In this document: positions 37,732 through 49,597 of the stretch, in pieces | Layout of the letters: every line of letters begins with the position of its first letter | Position numbering within the stretch: the stretch's first letter is position 1 | Assembly: GCA_033002965.1 (NCBI GenBank) | Contig: JAURVB010000776.1 | Location: 27,869-91,868 of the forward strand | Reading direction: 5' to 3' | Length of the DNA stretch: 64,000 bases | From: Piper betle | Taxonomy: Eukaryota > Streptophyta > Magnoliopsida > Piperales > Piperaceae | Translations under genes and position numbers: made by a program | The notes under the pieces: model-generated | Told to the model about the DNA's origin: nothing | The model's database searches: none | The model's input: only the letters and a program-made list of their open reading frames with translations

Positions 37732-38996
37732 ATGGCAGTGAGCTTGGTAGTCTATGACGTCTCCGACCTCTGCCTTGGGAAGCCGCCGATCCGCTCCCTG
37801 CCGGCCACCGCCACCCTCTCCCACGCCCTTGCCTCCCTCTCCCACTCCGGCGACCCCTGTGTGAGCGTCTGGAGCTGCGCCCACTCTGACGGCGACCATG
37901 CCGGCGACGACTGCTATTGCGTGGGCAAGGTCGGCATGGTCGACATAGTCTGCTTCTTGTGCAGGCCGGACAACGTCTCCCATCCTATCTCCGCCCTCTC
38001 TTCCCCTCTCTCCGTCCTCCTCCCCCCTCCTCAGCCGTCGTTCGCCATGTCGAACCCCATTGCAGGTCATGATCTTATATACATGTAAACGAATTTCATT
38101 ACTCTGTTTTCTGAATTACTAATCTCTTACGTCGGACATACATACACTATCATTGTCCACAACAGTTTGATGGAAGCTCTGGAGCTGTTCTTGGAGGGAG
38201 CACAGAATTTAGTGGTGCCTATTACAACACCCCACCGCCGCCGTGGGAAGCCGGCGGTTGGAAAGCTCGGCCTCCTGCGGACGTCTCCGGCGAGCAGTAT
38301 TGCTGGTTGACGCAGGAGGACATGGTGAGGTTCCTGCTCAACTCGATCGCCCACTTTTCCTCCATATCGGCGCTCTCTGTGAACGAGCTTGGTATCATCC
38401 AGTCTGACGGCGTCCTCGCCGTCGGCTACCACGACCCGGCTGCCGCGGCACTGGGCGCCATCGCCGCGGCTCACGCCAGCCAGACCTCGGTGGCCGTGCT
38501 CTCCCCCGACGGCGCGCTGGTGGGGGAGATCTCGCCGTCCACCATAGCCTTCTGCGGCGCATCGGTGGCGCCGGCGCTGCTCGCGCTTTCCGCCGGTAAC
38601 CTCATGGCCTACATCGACTGCGGCGGGCCGCCGCCGGAGGAGCTGGTGCGGGCCGTCAAGAGCCGGCTCAAGAAGCACAAGACGCACGACGGCATGCTCG
38701 ATCTCATCCCCGACCCGTCGTCGTCTTCCTCTTCTGACGAAGAGGAGGAGTGCTCGGCCGCAACGGGGCGGCTGCGCAGGACGAGGTCGGCGAGCTACTC
38801 GGCGAGAATGGGGATGAGGGGAGGGGAGGCGATTGTGTGCAGTAAAGGAAGCTCGCTGGTGGCGGTGATGATGCAGGCACTGGCGCATCGGGTGAGCTAC
38901 GTGTGGGCGGTGGACGAGGAGTACCGCCTCGCCGGCGTCGTCACCTTCTCCGGCATTCTCAGGGTTTTCTCCGACCACTTCCACATGAGCTCCTAA
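37732..38996 (+). CDS. CBSX5: CBSX5-like CBS-domain protein (frame broken as given)
   Basis: Exon 1 (37732 to about 38065) encodes MAVSLVVYDVSDLCLGKPPI, ATATLSHALASL and VGKVGMVDIVCFLCRPDNVS, the family N-terminus. After a short intron, about 38164-38250 reads SLMEALELFLEGAQNLVVPI in one frame. From about 38295 to the TAA at 38996 the match continues in another frame: QYCWLTQEDMVRFLLNSIAH, VAVLSPDGALVGEISPST, LSAGNLMAYIDCGGPPPEEL, a Ser/Glu-rich stretch, and the last CBS motif (ALAHRVSYVWAVDEEYRL then VVTFSGILRVFSDHF). Two joins fail: the phase at the intron (canonical acceptor 38165 gives an immediate stop) and a shift in the linker at 38250-38300. CBSX proteins are thought to sense adenosine nucleotides; CBSX5 is little characterised. 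Intact domains argue for sequence error over a pseudogene. Confidence 0.8.
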
Positions 38997-40917
38997 CCAC
39001 CAAAAAAAAAACATGTTGTAGTATATATCATATGATGATGAAAGCATTAAGTGTTATGTGTTGGAAGTTTGGTTTTGTATGTGAATTGCTTGTCTTTGAT
39101 TTTTGTTGATAGCAAATGTGGTTGTGGGATGGTATGAGACAGGATTTGTGTGTTTGTTGAAACTTGAATGTCATCGATCATTTGATGTTTTTTTATTAAA
39201 AAAGATTTGGACTTTTAACCAAAGTTTTAATACCGGATTAATGGAGGTCATATTGGGTCTGCTTGACACTTCTTGGAGCAGCTCTTGTTTGAAAACTTTT
39301 CTAATGGGTAGGAGGATTGGATTTGGCTGTGATCACAAATGTTTTTTTATAGGATGGTGCAAGACTGACTGCCCTGTGTCTGACTTAATTGAAAGTTTCA
39401 AGGATATATGCCCTAAAAAACAAAAGTTGAAGAAGATTGACATTTCTATGCGTTCCAACTGCGTTTTACTATGTTGATACCCCTTGAAAATATAGCTTTT
39501 TTGTATTTCAAATGCAGAATACAGGTATTGGGATCAGGGACAATTCCCTTTTTTAAGCCTACCAGAGAGGAAAGGGAAGGCCAAGCCAACAAACACTCCC
39601 CTTCCAACCGATGAAAAAAAGGTAAAATTAATTTTTATTGAAACCATGGCGGGCAGTCAAAAATAGTATCTTATTTCGACTAGTTTTATTGATTTTTAAT
39701 GATTAAATAAATAATTTCAAAGAGAGGGTAGTTTTGGGCTCCCTAAGAAATTCGCCATCAAAGTAATGAATGTGAAAGAGAAACTTCACCTTCTCTGTAC
39801 ACCAAAAGTGGTGGGATGGCTAAACAATCACATAAACATATTATCTTCTTCCTCTAGCGTTGCATGATATAAACTATATCAGGTGGAAGGGGTTGATATT
39901 CGTCACTTGCATCTAAGAAAAAGGCCGGCACAGGGACCAAGAAACGGATTGATACTTATGACCTGCTCGTAACGTCTAGCCAATTTTATAACAGGGACGA
40001 TTGCCAAAGCTTTCTGATTCATCGTTCATCTCGCCACTTGCGAATGAAACCGGAAGAGAAGCTGTGCACAATAGAGTTGAAAATACTTGGATAGTTTATA
40101 TCATCGTTTTCATCGCCTTATCCTAATGCAGGGATTCATGTATACTTAAGTCGCATTGAAATGATTGTGTGATTCCTTTGATTCCTATGCTACACAAAGC
40201 ATTTGCACCCTGTGATTTCAACACTCGGGTTTGTGATACTGAAAAAGTCGCATTGTTAAAAACAACTTAGAATCTTGCTATATAGTCATTAATCATTGCT
40301 CACGTTCTTCGCCCACGTTATGAAATAAAGGTAAATATTAATTATAATTTAAAATATATGAGATAAATAATTATACGAAGATGTAAGCGAAGAACATGAA
40401 CGGAGAATGTCAATATAGCACATATTTGTTATTCTTTTAAGAAAAATCGTAGTATTATCATCAACAAAGAAATCTAACCATTCATTTAAATCACAGCGTT
40501 ATAATTTTCTTGCAACTCGAACAAAATTATCCTCATTATTTAACTATTTTTATAGTCTAAAGACTAGCATTAATTGTAGCTTATACAAGAGTATCAGTTT
40601 TGTTCCTTTTTAATGTCGCCCTTGCCCTATCATATGATCGGCCGACTAGGGTTTTGTTTTTATAATAGAGAGAAGGGTATATTTGTCGGTTTTTATTTTA
40701 AAAAATCGACAATCATGTGTGAAAAACGAAGCTCCCAATCCGAAAAAATCCTAGCTCAAAATGATATAAATTTTATTTTTGTATCCTTTTAATTTTATGA
40801 GATGTCTCGGAACAATAGCCAATGAATATGACCCGCAAAGAGGATAAAAAGAAATTTACATGGCATCATATTATTTTAAATAAAATGAAAACGAAAAAAT
40901 TGGCAAGTGTAGCATAT

Positions 40918-40961
<44 letters not shown>

Positions 40962-41120
40962 GATGGTGTCTGTCATATATGAGTGCATGCTAACTTGGTT
41001 TGTGGCATGGGTGTGTCATTAGTTTGTCTCGCTAAAACAAATTAAAGAGAGAATCTAAAATGCCCACACACACAAGGTTATATATGACTAGCAGACACTC
41101 ACTTGTTATGCGCATTAGGA
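38997..41120. other. 3' flank of the CBSX5-like gene and AT-rich spacer
   Basis: A 124-codon frame at 39103-39477 is unrecognised and lies in the probable 3' UTR or just beyond. A (TA)n run covers about 40922-40957. No other gene was seen. Confidence 0.45.
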
Positions 41121-41399
41121 ATTGGACCCACCGTTGCACGAATCGGCTAATTCCGAGTAGAATCGGCCGATTTAAATCGGATCAGCAGCGTGCCGATCCG
41201 ATTTTGGGGCCGAATCGGTCGGCCCCGAATCGGCGACCAACTCGGCCGATTTACCCCGATTCCGACCGAGTTAAATCCGATTCGGAATCGGGGTAAATCG
41301 GGAAGAATCGGTTTTTTGAGTAAATAACTAAAATACCCTAGGTTTGATATTTATTAAATTATTTAAGCATAGGTAAAATTAGAATTTTGATTTTAAAAA

Positions 41400-41990
41400 C
41401 CTAAAACTTACCCGCCCCCACTACGTCCTCGCCGCCGCGTTTACGTCCTCGGCCGCCGCGTTTACGTCCTCGGCCACCGCGTTCACGTCCTCCGCCGCCG
41501 TGCTCCGCCCCGACGCTTCCACCCTCCGCCATGCTTCCTCGACTCCGACCTCAGCTCCGACCGGCCGACATCGCTGTAGAAACGAGACTCGTTTCCGCCC
41601 TTCGTCGCCGCGTTCCACCCTCCGCTCGCCATGCTCTGACCTCGACTCCGACCTCAGCTCCGACCGGCTGACATCGCTGTGGAAACGAGACTCGCTTCCG
41701 CCCTCTGCCGCCGTGTTCTGCCCTCCGCCGCCGCGCTTCCGCCCTCCGCCGTGCTTCCTCGACTCCGACCTCACCTCCGACTGGGCTCCGACCTCAGCTC
41801 CGACCGGCCGACATCGCTGTGGAAACGAGACTCGCTTCCGCCCTCCGCCGCCGCGCCACCTTCCACGCCCGCTCTCCGCCGTGCTTCCTCGACTCTGACC
41901 TCAGCTCCGACCGGGCTCCGACCTCGACTCCGACCTCAGCTCCGACCGGCCGACATCGCTGTGGAAACGAGACTCGCCGCCGACCGGGCC
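41400..41990. repeat. GC-rich tandem repeat of 100-142 bp inside the hAT element
   Basis: The core 'gacatcgctgt.gaaacgagact' recurs at 41567, 41670, 41810 and 41952 (spacings 103, 140, 142). It is preceded each time by 'gacctcagctccgaccgg' and followed by 'cttccgccct'. Long ORFs here on both strands are repeat artefacts. Confidence 0.9.
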
Positions 41991-42039
41991 TCCGATTCTC
42001 AGCTCCGACCGATTCGTATAAAGTTGGATTTTTTGTTGA

Positions 42040-42640
42040 AATTGAATGTGCAAATTGTTGGCTATGCTTCGCAAATTTTTGCTATGCTTCACAAAGTTGG
42101 AACAAATTCACCTCAGCTCTGACGGGATGTGCAAATTGTTGGCGATGCTTCACAATTTTTTTCATTGCTGATTTGGGATTCATGATCAAATTCATATGTC
42201 AAATTTGATGTTATGTGTTGTGCAAATTCGTATGTCAAATTTTTCATAAATTGCTATGTGGTGTGCAAATTCGTATGTCAAATTTTTCTGTGCAAAAAAT
42301 TGTGTTGTGCTGTGCAAAATTCGGTTGTGCTGTGCAAATATGGCTTGAGCTGTGTAAATTTGCACAACACAATTTTGGTCATGCGTCCAAATTGCTTGAG
42401 CTGTGCGAATTTTTTTCATTTTGTTCATGCGTCCAAATTGCTTGAGTTGTGCAAATTGTCACAGGGAAGATTGATTATGCGCTATGCCAATTGTTGTGCT
42501 GTGCAAATTATATGCTGTGTAAATTATTGTGTTGTGCAAATTGTTGGTGCTGTGCAAATTGTTGGTGCGTGCAAATTTGCCTGCTCTTCCAAATGAGATT
42601 GTGCAAATTGTTGGTATATCAAATGTTATACTTATGATAT
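42040..42640. repeat. Short-period 'gtgcaaatt' repeat array inside the hAT element
   Basis: Variants of 'tgctgtgcaaattgttgg' and 'gtgcaaattcgtatgtcaaa' recur more than a dozen times with irregular spacing. 'catgcgtccaaattgcttga' appears at about 42380 and 42426. Confidence 0.8.
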
Positions 42641-43020
42641 TGAGGTATGGTGATGATAAATTGTGATGCTCTTTTATACTTGTATTAAATTATAAATTTG
42701 TGTATTTATGTTGAAAAATTATATAATTATGTATTTCAGGTATTTATGTTATGAGTTGTCAAATTTTTGTATATGACCAATTTGGACCGATTCAGGCCGA
42801 TTCAACTGAACTGATTCCTGTCCGATTTAGACCGATTCTGATTCCGATTCCGACTCTATCGAAAACCGATTCTGATTCTGATTCTGATTTATGCAACCAT
42901 GATTGGACCTTAAAAGAAAAGGATTATAGGAATGCGAAGGGCGAAAAGGGAAAGAATGAATGGACAAGCGAGTCATGACTCGTGAAAAAATAATACAGTC
43001 GACCTAACTATTTATCTACT

Positions 43021-43055
<35 letters not shown>

Positions 43056-43058
<3 letters not shown>

Positions 43059-43536
43059 GTAGTTATTATGGGCTGCTCCTTTTTGGCAGCATTCTAACGC
43101 TGTCAAATGTGGGCCGTTAGACTGATCAACAACAATCCCCCTCCTCCTCTTCCTTCCTCTAACGCGACCTCGCTTGGCCGTCCCTTGGCCACGGCCCCTC
43201 GCCGTCCCCTCGGCCATTCCCGCCTGGCCGCCCCTCGGCCACAGCCCTCCGTAACCCCCTCGACCGCGTCCCCCTGCCGCTGCCCCCAGATGCCACCTTG
43301 GCTGCGGCCCCTCGCCGCCCTCAACGCTATCCCCAGCCATCCCTCGCCTGTGGCCCCCGCTGCCTGCCACGTCCCCCCCACTCCCACCCTTCTTCCTCTA
43401 CACAGCCCAGGCGGGCCGCTCCAGAGGAAGGAAGAGGAGGAAGGGGGGATTGCTCTAGGCCGTTGGATCAAATCCAACAGCCCACATTTAGCAACGTAGG
43501 AACATTGCCAAAAAGGGGCAGCGCATAGTAGTTGCC

Positions 43537-43538
<2 letters not shown>
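43056..43538. mobile_element. Short non-autonomous Mutator-like element with long inverted repeats (483 bp)
   Basis: The left end begins GGGGTAGTTATTATGGGCTG; the right end, reverse-complemented, begins GGGGCAACTACTATGCGCTG. Similarity continues for about 75 bp (CTTTTTGGCA, then AAATGTGGGC.GTT). It sits inside a TA repeat, with atatatata before and ctatatata after (8/9 for a 9-bp duplication). The interior is GC-rich and Pro/Arg-coding in several frames, with no transposase. The inner part of its ends shares the 'gccgttggat' hairpin motif with the element at 22936. Confidence 0.75.
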
Positions 43539-43539
<1 letters not shown>

Positions 43540-43574
<35 letters not shown>

Positions 43575-46500
43575 TTACTTTACTATATAGTATAGGACAA
43601 TTTTTTCGTTCATATTGTGTTTTAACCTTTTTTTCGCGTGTGGTTAATTCTGACCCTATATAATAATTAATATTGATAAACTCAAAAAAAAAATCCCACT
43701 ACTATTATCGATTAAAGATAAACTCAGCAGAAAGCATCCACTTGTTATAGTTTTATCCATGATTTGCTCTAATTTCCACGAAACCATCTTCTCTTAACCC
43801 TCTCCGTCTCTTCCACAAACTCTTAATTCACTTCTGCATTGCTTTGGCCACATCTGGTCATGGTTACTTGAGAGTATGTAACTAATGCCATCTTGGTTTC
43901 TTGGTTTCTTTGGTATGTATGTAACCTAATCCTAATTAATGATATCTCTTTTCATCCGAAAAGTTTGCAGTAGCGTTGTAACTTTGGCTTTCATGCTCAC
44001 ACAAGTGCAGAAGCAGAAGTTAAAGATTGCAAAATAGAGACGGAAGGTAATAACTTCGAAGTATATGATGTCAAACCTTTTTTCATCCCGGCGGACGAAA
44101 AATGTAGGCACCAAATGCCAATATTAAAAAAAATAAGGTAATCTTATTATATTTGACATCTTTTTAATCATTAATTTTATCTTATTTCTTTTAAATCTGT
44201 AATCAAGCTTAGGAACTTTTAATGACATAATATAAGGCAATTTCTCTGAATTACTCATTCTCAATTATAATTCTGATTTTTAATTATTTATTTCAGATTA
44301 TCTCATTAAGCTCAGGTAGTTTTAATCAATTATTTACTCTTAGTATTGATTCTGATTTTTATTTTGTTTATGGGTTGATTGAATTAAGTACTTAGAGTTT
44401 AAAGTTGGCTTTAAACAGGTATTTATATTTAAGTTAGAATTTGATAATTTAAATTTAGTTTTTATAATTCTTATTTTCAGCTTTCATTTTTAAATATTAA
44501 ATTGGCTTTCAGTTTTTAATTAGATATTATTTTGATCTCTATTTATATTAACTAATCACACTTAAAAAAATTTTATATCATATTTCTAAATAGGATTTCA
44601 ATTTAAATTTGACATTCTATTCTAAATTATTAAATCATGTTTTTAAATATGAATTTAATTCTAAATTTGACATTCTATTTGAAACTGGCTTTCTCAAATT
44701 CATCTTTTTTAAACATAGTTATTATTTTTAATCGACTATTTCTTAAATATTTATTCTAATGTATGTGGCAAACAGAAGAGGTCAATTGATTTTCAAACAA
44801 CCAAGGTAATTTTTAATTCTATTTTAGTTTTAATTTAGTTATAACTTTTGAGTTGTAATTTTTAAGTATTCAATTTTGATTTCGATTTATTTGTAAATAT
44901 ATTTGGTAAATAAATAAACTTAATTTTTGTTTTTTGTTTTGTTTTTATTATATGCAACCAAGGACATTGGGTTGTTCGCATCATCCTGACTTAAGATTTG
45001 CTTGAGGCCCATGACTTATTTTTTGAGTTCGGCCATGCTCCAACTTCCAAAAAAAAACTCAGAGCACCTTCTTCACAGTTCCATCACTGCTTATTGCATA
45101 CCCTATTGTGTTAGATCTCTGCTAATTTTTTATTTTCTGTTTTTTTTATTCTTGGGTTTTATCCTTCTAAGATTTTGTATTTTGAGGTTATTATCTGATC
45201 ATATTTTTTCTTCTTTCTTCTTCTGCTGATTAAAGAATGGTGGGTGGAGTCTTTGATGTGAATGCAGATGTAAGTGAAGTGAAGGAGAAGAAGCTGTAAG
45301 GGAAAGAAGTAAATTTATTTTTCAATTTTTCCACTTTAGTTTTTTTCAACTTAGTAGTACAAGATTCATTCAATAGAAAAAAGTTTAAATTTTTATTTTT
45401 TATCATTTTTAGTATCAGATAAAGTTTTCTTGCCCACATTCAATGTGTATTCTGTGTTGGTTTTTTGATAAATTGTCATTCTTAATGTTAAAACTTTTTT
45501 AGTAGCCTCTTTTACATTTTGTTTTGGCCCATGGATTTTTTTACTTTTTTTTTGTGCCAAATGTTTTGTAAGTGTCAAGAGATCTTTATTTGTGTAGATA
45601 TTTTTCACGACATAATAAATATCACACAATATACAAAAATTTTGAGGTTCATAATTTTTGTTTATCCTAATGGGATATAATAAAATACCTCACAATATAC
45701 AAAAGTTTTCACACTATATTTTTTAAGTGTCAACTGATCTTTATATGGGTCAATCTATGGCTACATTTGAGGTTCAAAATTTTGTTAATGCTCTCTGCTC
45801 AATATTATCACTCTTAGGGGTGAATTACACTAATAATAAAATGCTATTATTTCATTTTAGGTGTATATGATTTATTTTATGGGAAAAAAGGTGCAATTTC
45901 GATTTTTACTTTTCATTCTTATTATCTCATTTAGCTGTAGAAGATTTGCTACTCAAAGAAATTTTAAAAAATACTCTTTTATTATTATTTTTAATGTTGA
46001 TGCTTTTATTTTTCAAAAAATAATACTGGCCGGGCTTACCCCGATTACTTTATCCAAGCATACGATTTTCTTCCTCATACTTTGTCCATTTTTTTTAACT
46101 CAATTTTTTTTCTTTTACAAATGTTAATATAGTTTCATGAACGACTCAATTAAGTTTGAAAATTAGGTCGCACTCGAATATGAAAAATCTAAAAAATATA
46201 ATTGATTATTATTAATTTTTTTCCCATGTCAAGTGAGTTTTTAATAAATGTGTACTAATTATATGAAGTAGTAGCCATGATTGTATTTTTTTCAGCAATG
46301 GGTTTTTATGATTGTATTATATGAATATTGTGCTCTTTACAAATCTCATATAATATTTAAGTTCAAAATACCTTAAAATATGTCAAACATAGCCGCAAAG
46401 GGTTCAAATCTAGTTTGTTTTTATTATCTAACTCTGAGTCAGGGCCATCCCCACCTCCCTCTCTTTTCTTGGATTAGGATGAAGATTGAAGGAAATGTTG

Positions 46501-47255
46501 AATATTACCTCGGCGGACATTTTACAAGGGACCAAGTCTATTTTATATATGAACGATCATAAACAAAGAACTATTTAATTATGTTTATGTTGAAAAAAAA
46601 GGTGCACTAATTTCTTATGTAGACGCCTGTTCTTTTATGTTTTAAGAGATTAATTTAGACTTTTGTTCTCGTCCCTCGGAACTGTGGGCATACACACAAC
46701 CCAGAAAAAAAAATCTGTGGGCGCATGTAGGAAAAAAAATAATGTTCATTTGTAACAAAAAATTGCCAATGAAAAACAACATTTTTTGTTTACTTCGACA
46801 AAGAAAAAATTAGCTGTTACAATACAATTTAATTTCTCCTAAGAAAAATAACCGATTAGTGAATGATTTTCATTATTAGTAAATGATTCTCTTCTAAATA
46901 TATTCTAGGCACAGGGATGAGCAGAGATCACCAACCGGTGTTTTTTTAAAGCAGTCACTTTGAATGGCATGGCACACAGAATGACACAAGAATTCATTCT
47001 GCTCTCGTCCTGAGACTATAATCTAGAAAACCCACAAATAGTTTTTCCGTTCCACGCAAAAGCCAGAAACAGTTAAACTTCATCTGATCAAAATATATAT
47101 ATTACACACAAAATCTATCTATAGTTTTGTTTGTGACTAGTCGCTTGCGTGCCAAACTTGACCGTATCCGTGTCTTGTCTACATTCATCCACATCCATCC
47201 ACACGTCAAGGAGATGTCATACCCTTTCTCCATTCTTATCCTAACCCAACAAGAA
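43540..47255. other. Long AT-rich spacer
   Basis: Very AT-rich, with a (TA)n run at 43541-43572 and loosely repeated 'aaatttgacattctatt' blocks near 44607-44685. All ORFs are short and low-complexity. No gene, RNA or transposon end was recognised. Confidence 0.5.
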
Positions 47256-47258
47256 CCG

Positions 47259-47268
47259 CTATATATAT
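47259..47268 (+). promoter_or_regulatory. Probable TATA box of the TSJT1-like gene
   Basis: CTATATATAT lies about 130 nt upstream of ATG 47391, fitting a leader of about 100 nt. Confidence 0.5.
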
Positions 47269-47390
47269 TCACATTTCCCATTCATGGTTATCCTCCGCAA
47301 CCGCTCTGATCTGACCTTTCCTCTTCATATAAAATATCGACCAAACTCGCAGGAGAGTCGAGGAGAATCGAAGAATCGGTCATCATAACC

Positions 47391-49248
47391 ATGTTGGCAA
47401 TATTTGGGAAGGGTGTGGCCAATCCGCCGGAGGAGCTTAAGTCCCCGGCGGCGTCCTTTGCGACGTCCGAGAAGCAGGCCATGCACCCGGAGGAGATCCT
47501 GCGTAGCTTCCACTCTTCGCACTCTGGGGCTGTGTCCATCTCCTTCGCCGATGGTGCTGCACTCGCCTATTCGCCTAGCTCCTCGTCTTCTTCCCTTCTC
47601 CACAAGAGGTAATGTCATGTTTGCCATGATTATAATTTGCTCATAAGTTTCAGCACATTTTAGTGTTGTCTTATCGAAATTTATTGATCATGTTGTGTTA
47701 TGTTATGTTTATATGGTTGTGAATAATTTGAAAATAGAGATAATTGTTTCTGGTTAATATTATAATCAGTGCACACACTAGATTTATTCGTTTAATCTAT
47801 TGCTAATAATATAACTTTAGTTTTGGTAATCTTTCATTAATCCATGGATGAGATGATGAATTCAATATTAATATTCACCATTATTAGCTATGAATGCACG
47901 CTGGTACTTGTGTGAGGCATTACATTTTAGTTGGAAAGGTATTTGTCTAATTTATAAAAGGAAAAAATGATAGCAGAATGATCATTACAAAATTTGGAGA
48001 ATGGTCGACGATGTTGCTATTTGATATGAGAAAACTTAAACTTTATATCGTGAATTACAAATCTATATTTGGAGTGAAACCAGGGGAACCTCTAAAAGGC
48101 CTTGGATTCAGAGAATTATCAATCAATCAGTGGTCTTAAAGTTAGTATGCTAGTCTTAACATTTGTCCTGTGTAAATCACGTAGAGGCTCTGAAAACACA
48201 AACAATCTTCGGCACTACTAATGGTGAAATATTGGTGCAGGTACTTTTGTGGGTACGACGAGATGTACTGCCTCTTCTATGGAAGGTTGGACAACCTAAG
48301 CGCCCTGATTAGACAGTATGGCCTGTGCAAGGCAACCGAGGAGGCCATGTTAGTGATCGAGGCCTACCGCACCCTCCGAGACCGCGGCCCCTATCCGGCA
48401 GACCAGGTGTTGAAGGACCTCTCCGGCTTCTTCGCCTTCATCCTCTACGACAGCAAGAACCGCTCCGTCTTCGCCTCCCTCGCCGGCGCTGGTAATGGTG
48501 CAGCTCCCATCGACATCGGACTCTGCTGGGGCCTCGCTGTCGACGGCTCCCTTGTCCTCTCCGACCAGGCCAGTGTCCTCAAGGCCGGTTGTGGCAAGTC
48601 CTTTGCCCCCTTTCCTCCTGGTACGTCGCTATGTTAGCGTAGAATGCATTTGAACATTTGCATTGCTAATATCGTGTTAGCCCCCTAATCAGGATTTTGC
48701 AAGTGTAATGAAATCATGTTATACCCGCGTTCATCACTCAAGTTTTTCACACAAGTTCTAAAATAAAAATAGGTATTAGTTATGATTCAGAAAATTTGAC
48801 TTGGGCACTAATTCAAAGTCGTGGGCGGAGAATGCAGGAGAAAACAGTAGGTACAACAATTTTCATTCCCATTATTGGGTCAGGTTTAGTTTAGGCTCTT
48901 TTGGGCCGAACCCCGTGAAATTGAATGGGATTCGACCCGAACCGGAAAACAGAATAAAATACGTGCATACTTTATTGAAGATTTTCTAGCGAAACTCGAC
49001 TAGGACCACCGATTTGATATGTATCTTGAATTGGATGGGTTCACAATTGTTGTGTAGGGTGCATGTTCCACAGTGAAGGGGGATTGAGTAGCTTCGAGCA
49101 TCCGATGAACGAGATGAAGGCAATGCCGAGGGTGGATAGCGAAGGAGTGATATGTGGAGCTACATTCAAGGTTGATACATACGCCAGGAGCCGCAGCATG
49201 CCTCGTGTTGGCAGCGAGGCCAACTGGAACACCTGGGCTTCTCATTAG
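47391..49248 (+). CDS. TSJT1-like / aluminium-induced protein with YGL and LRDR motifs (DUF3700)
   Basis: Three exons, 47391-47608, 48241-48620 and 49058-49248 (TAG), join in phase to 262 residues, typical for the family. The N-terminus is MLAIFGKGVANPPEELKSP. The naming motifs are present: YGL at 99-101 and LRDR at 118-121 (AYRTLRDRGPYPADQVL). The fold is a class-II glutamine amidotransferase-like domain (SGFFAFILYDSKNRSVFASL) without a proven activity. The C-terminus keeps EGGLSSFEHPMNEMKAMPRV and the basic SMPRVGSEANW tail. Family members (wali7, TSJT1) respond to aluminium, auxin, dark and sugar starvation. The peptide HKRYFCGYDEMYCLFYGRLDN spans the first splice junction. No defect is seen. 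Confidence 0.95.
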
Positions 49249-49597
49249 ATATGATCCATCGCTCTCCTCCCTCTCTCTCTTTCGCATACGAGGAGCGCGC
49301 ATGGCTTGTTTTATTTCTTCCAAATCGGAGATTCCTAAGAAAATATCCGAAGCTTTTAGAATGTTAAAATGTGATCTCCTTGTACATTCATTACTAATAA
49401 ATCGAACCGACTAGTTTGTTATGACATGCATGGTGTTTTCTACTCTTAGATCGCATTGATTTGTACAGTAAAATCAGCTGCGTTCGCATTTTGGATCTTC
49501 GTAGCAACTCATGCAGTACCCACTTTCGAAGGAAGAATGAAGAATTGTTTTTTGATAAATTGGTGGCAAAAAAAACACTAGCAAGAACAGTCTTAAT
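49249..49597. other. Convergent intergenic region between the TSJT1-like gene and MED16
   Basis: The 349 bp between the two stop codons hold both 3' UTRs, so the transcripts may overlap tail to tail. No other feature was seen. Confidence 0.5.

Larger units (their letters stand above)
41129..42901. mobile_element. Non-autonomous hAT transposon (1,773 bp)
   Basis: The 8-bp direct repeat ATTGGACC occurs at 41121-41128 and 42902-42909, exactly flanking the element. The left end is CACCGTTGCACGAATC; the right end, reverse-complemented, is CATGGTTGCATAAATC, a 12/16 match with the hAT-like CA..G.TGCA pattern. Both subterminal regions carry many copies of a CGATT/GAATC hexamer-type motif (left about 41139-41312, right about 42779-42888), as hAT transposase-binding arrays do. 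The interior holds two tandem arrays and no transposase, so the element needs an autonomous relative. Confidence 0.88.

Noticed and set aside
38127..39047. 306-codon minus-strand frame
   Set aside because: It is the antisense of GC-rich CBSX5-like exon 2; the plus strand carries the conserved CBS protein, and the composition explains the open frame.
39103..39477. 124-codon plus-strand frame
   Set aside because: No domain, poor codon pattern, and it sits in the probable 3' UTR region of the CBSX5-like gene.
41421..42208. Several 120-150-codon frames on both strands
   Set aside because: All are readings of the GC-rich tandem array inside the hAT element; the same residues recur at the repeat period.
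43008..43528. Overlapping Pro/Arg-rich frames on both strands
   Set aside because: Composition artefact of the GC-rich Mutator-like element; no conserved motif.
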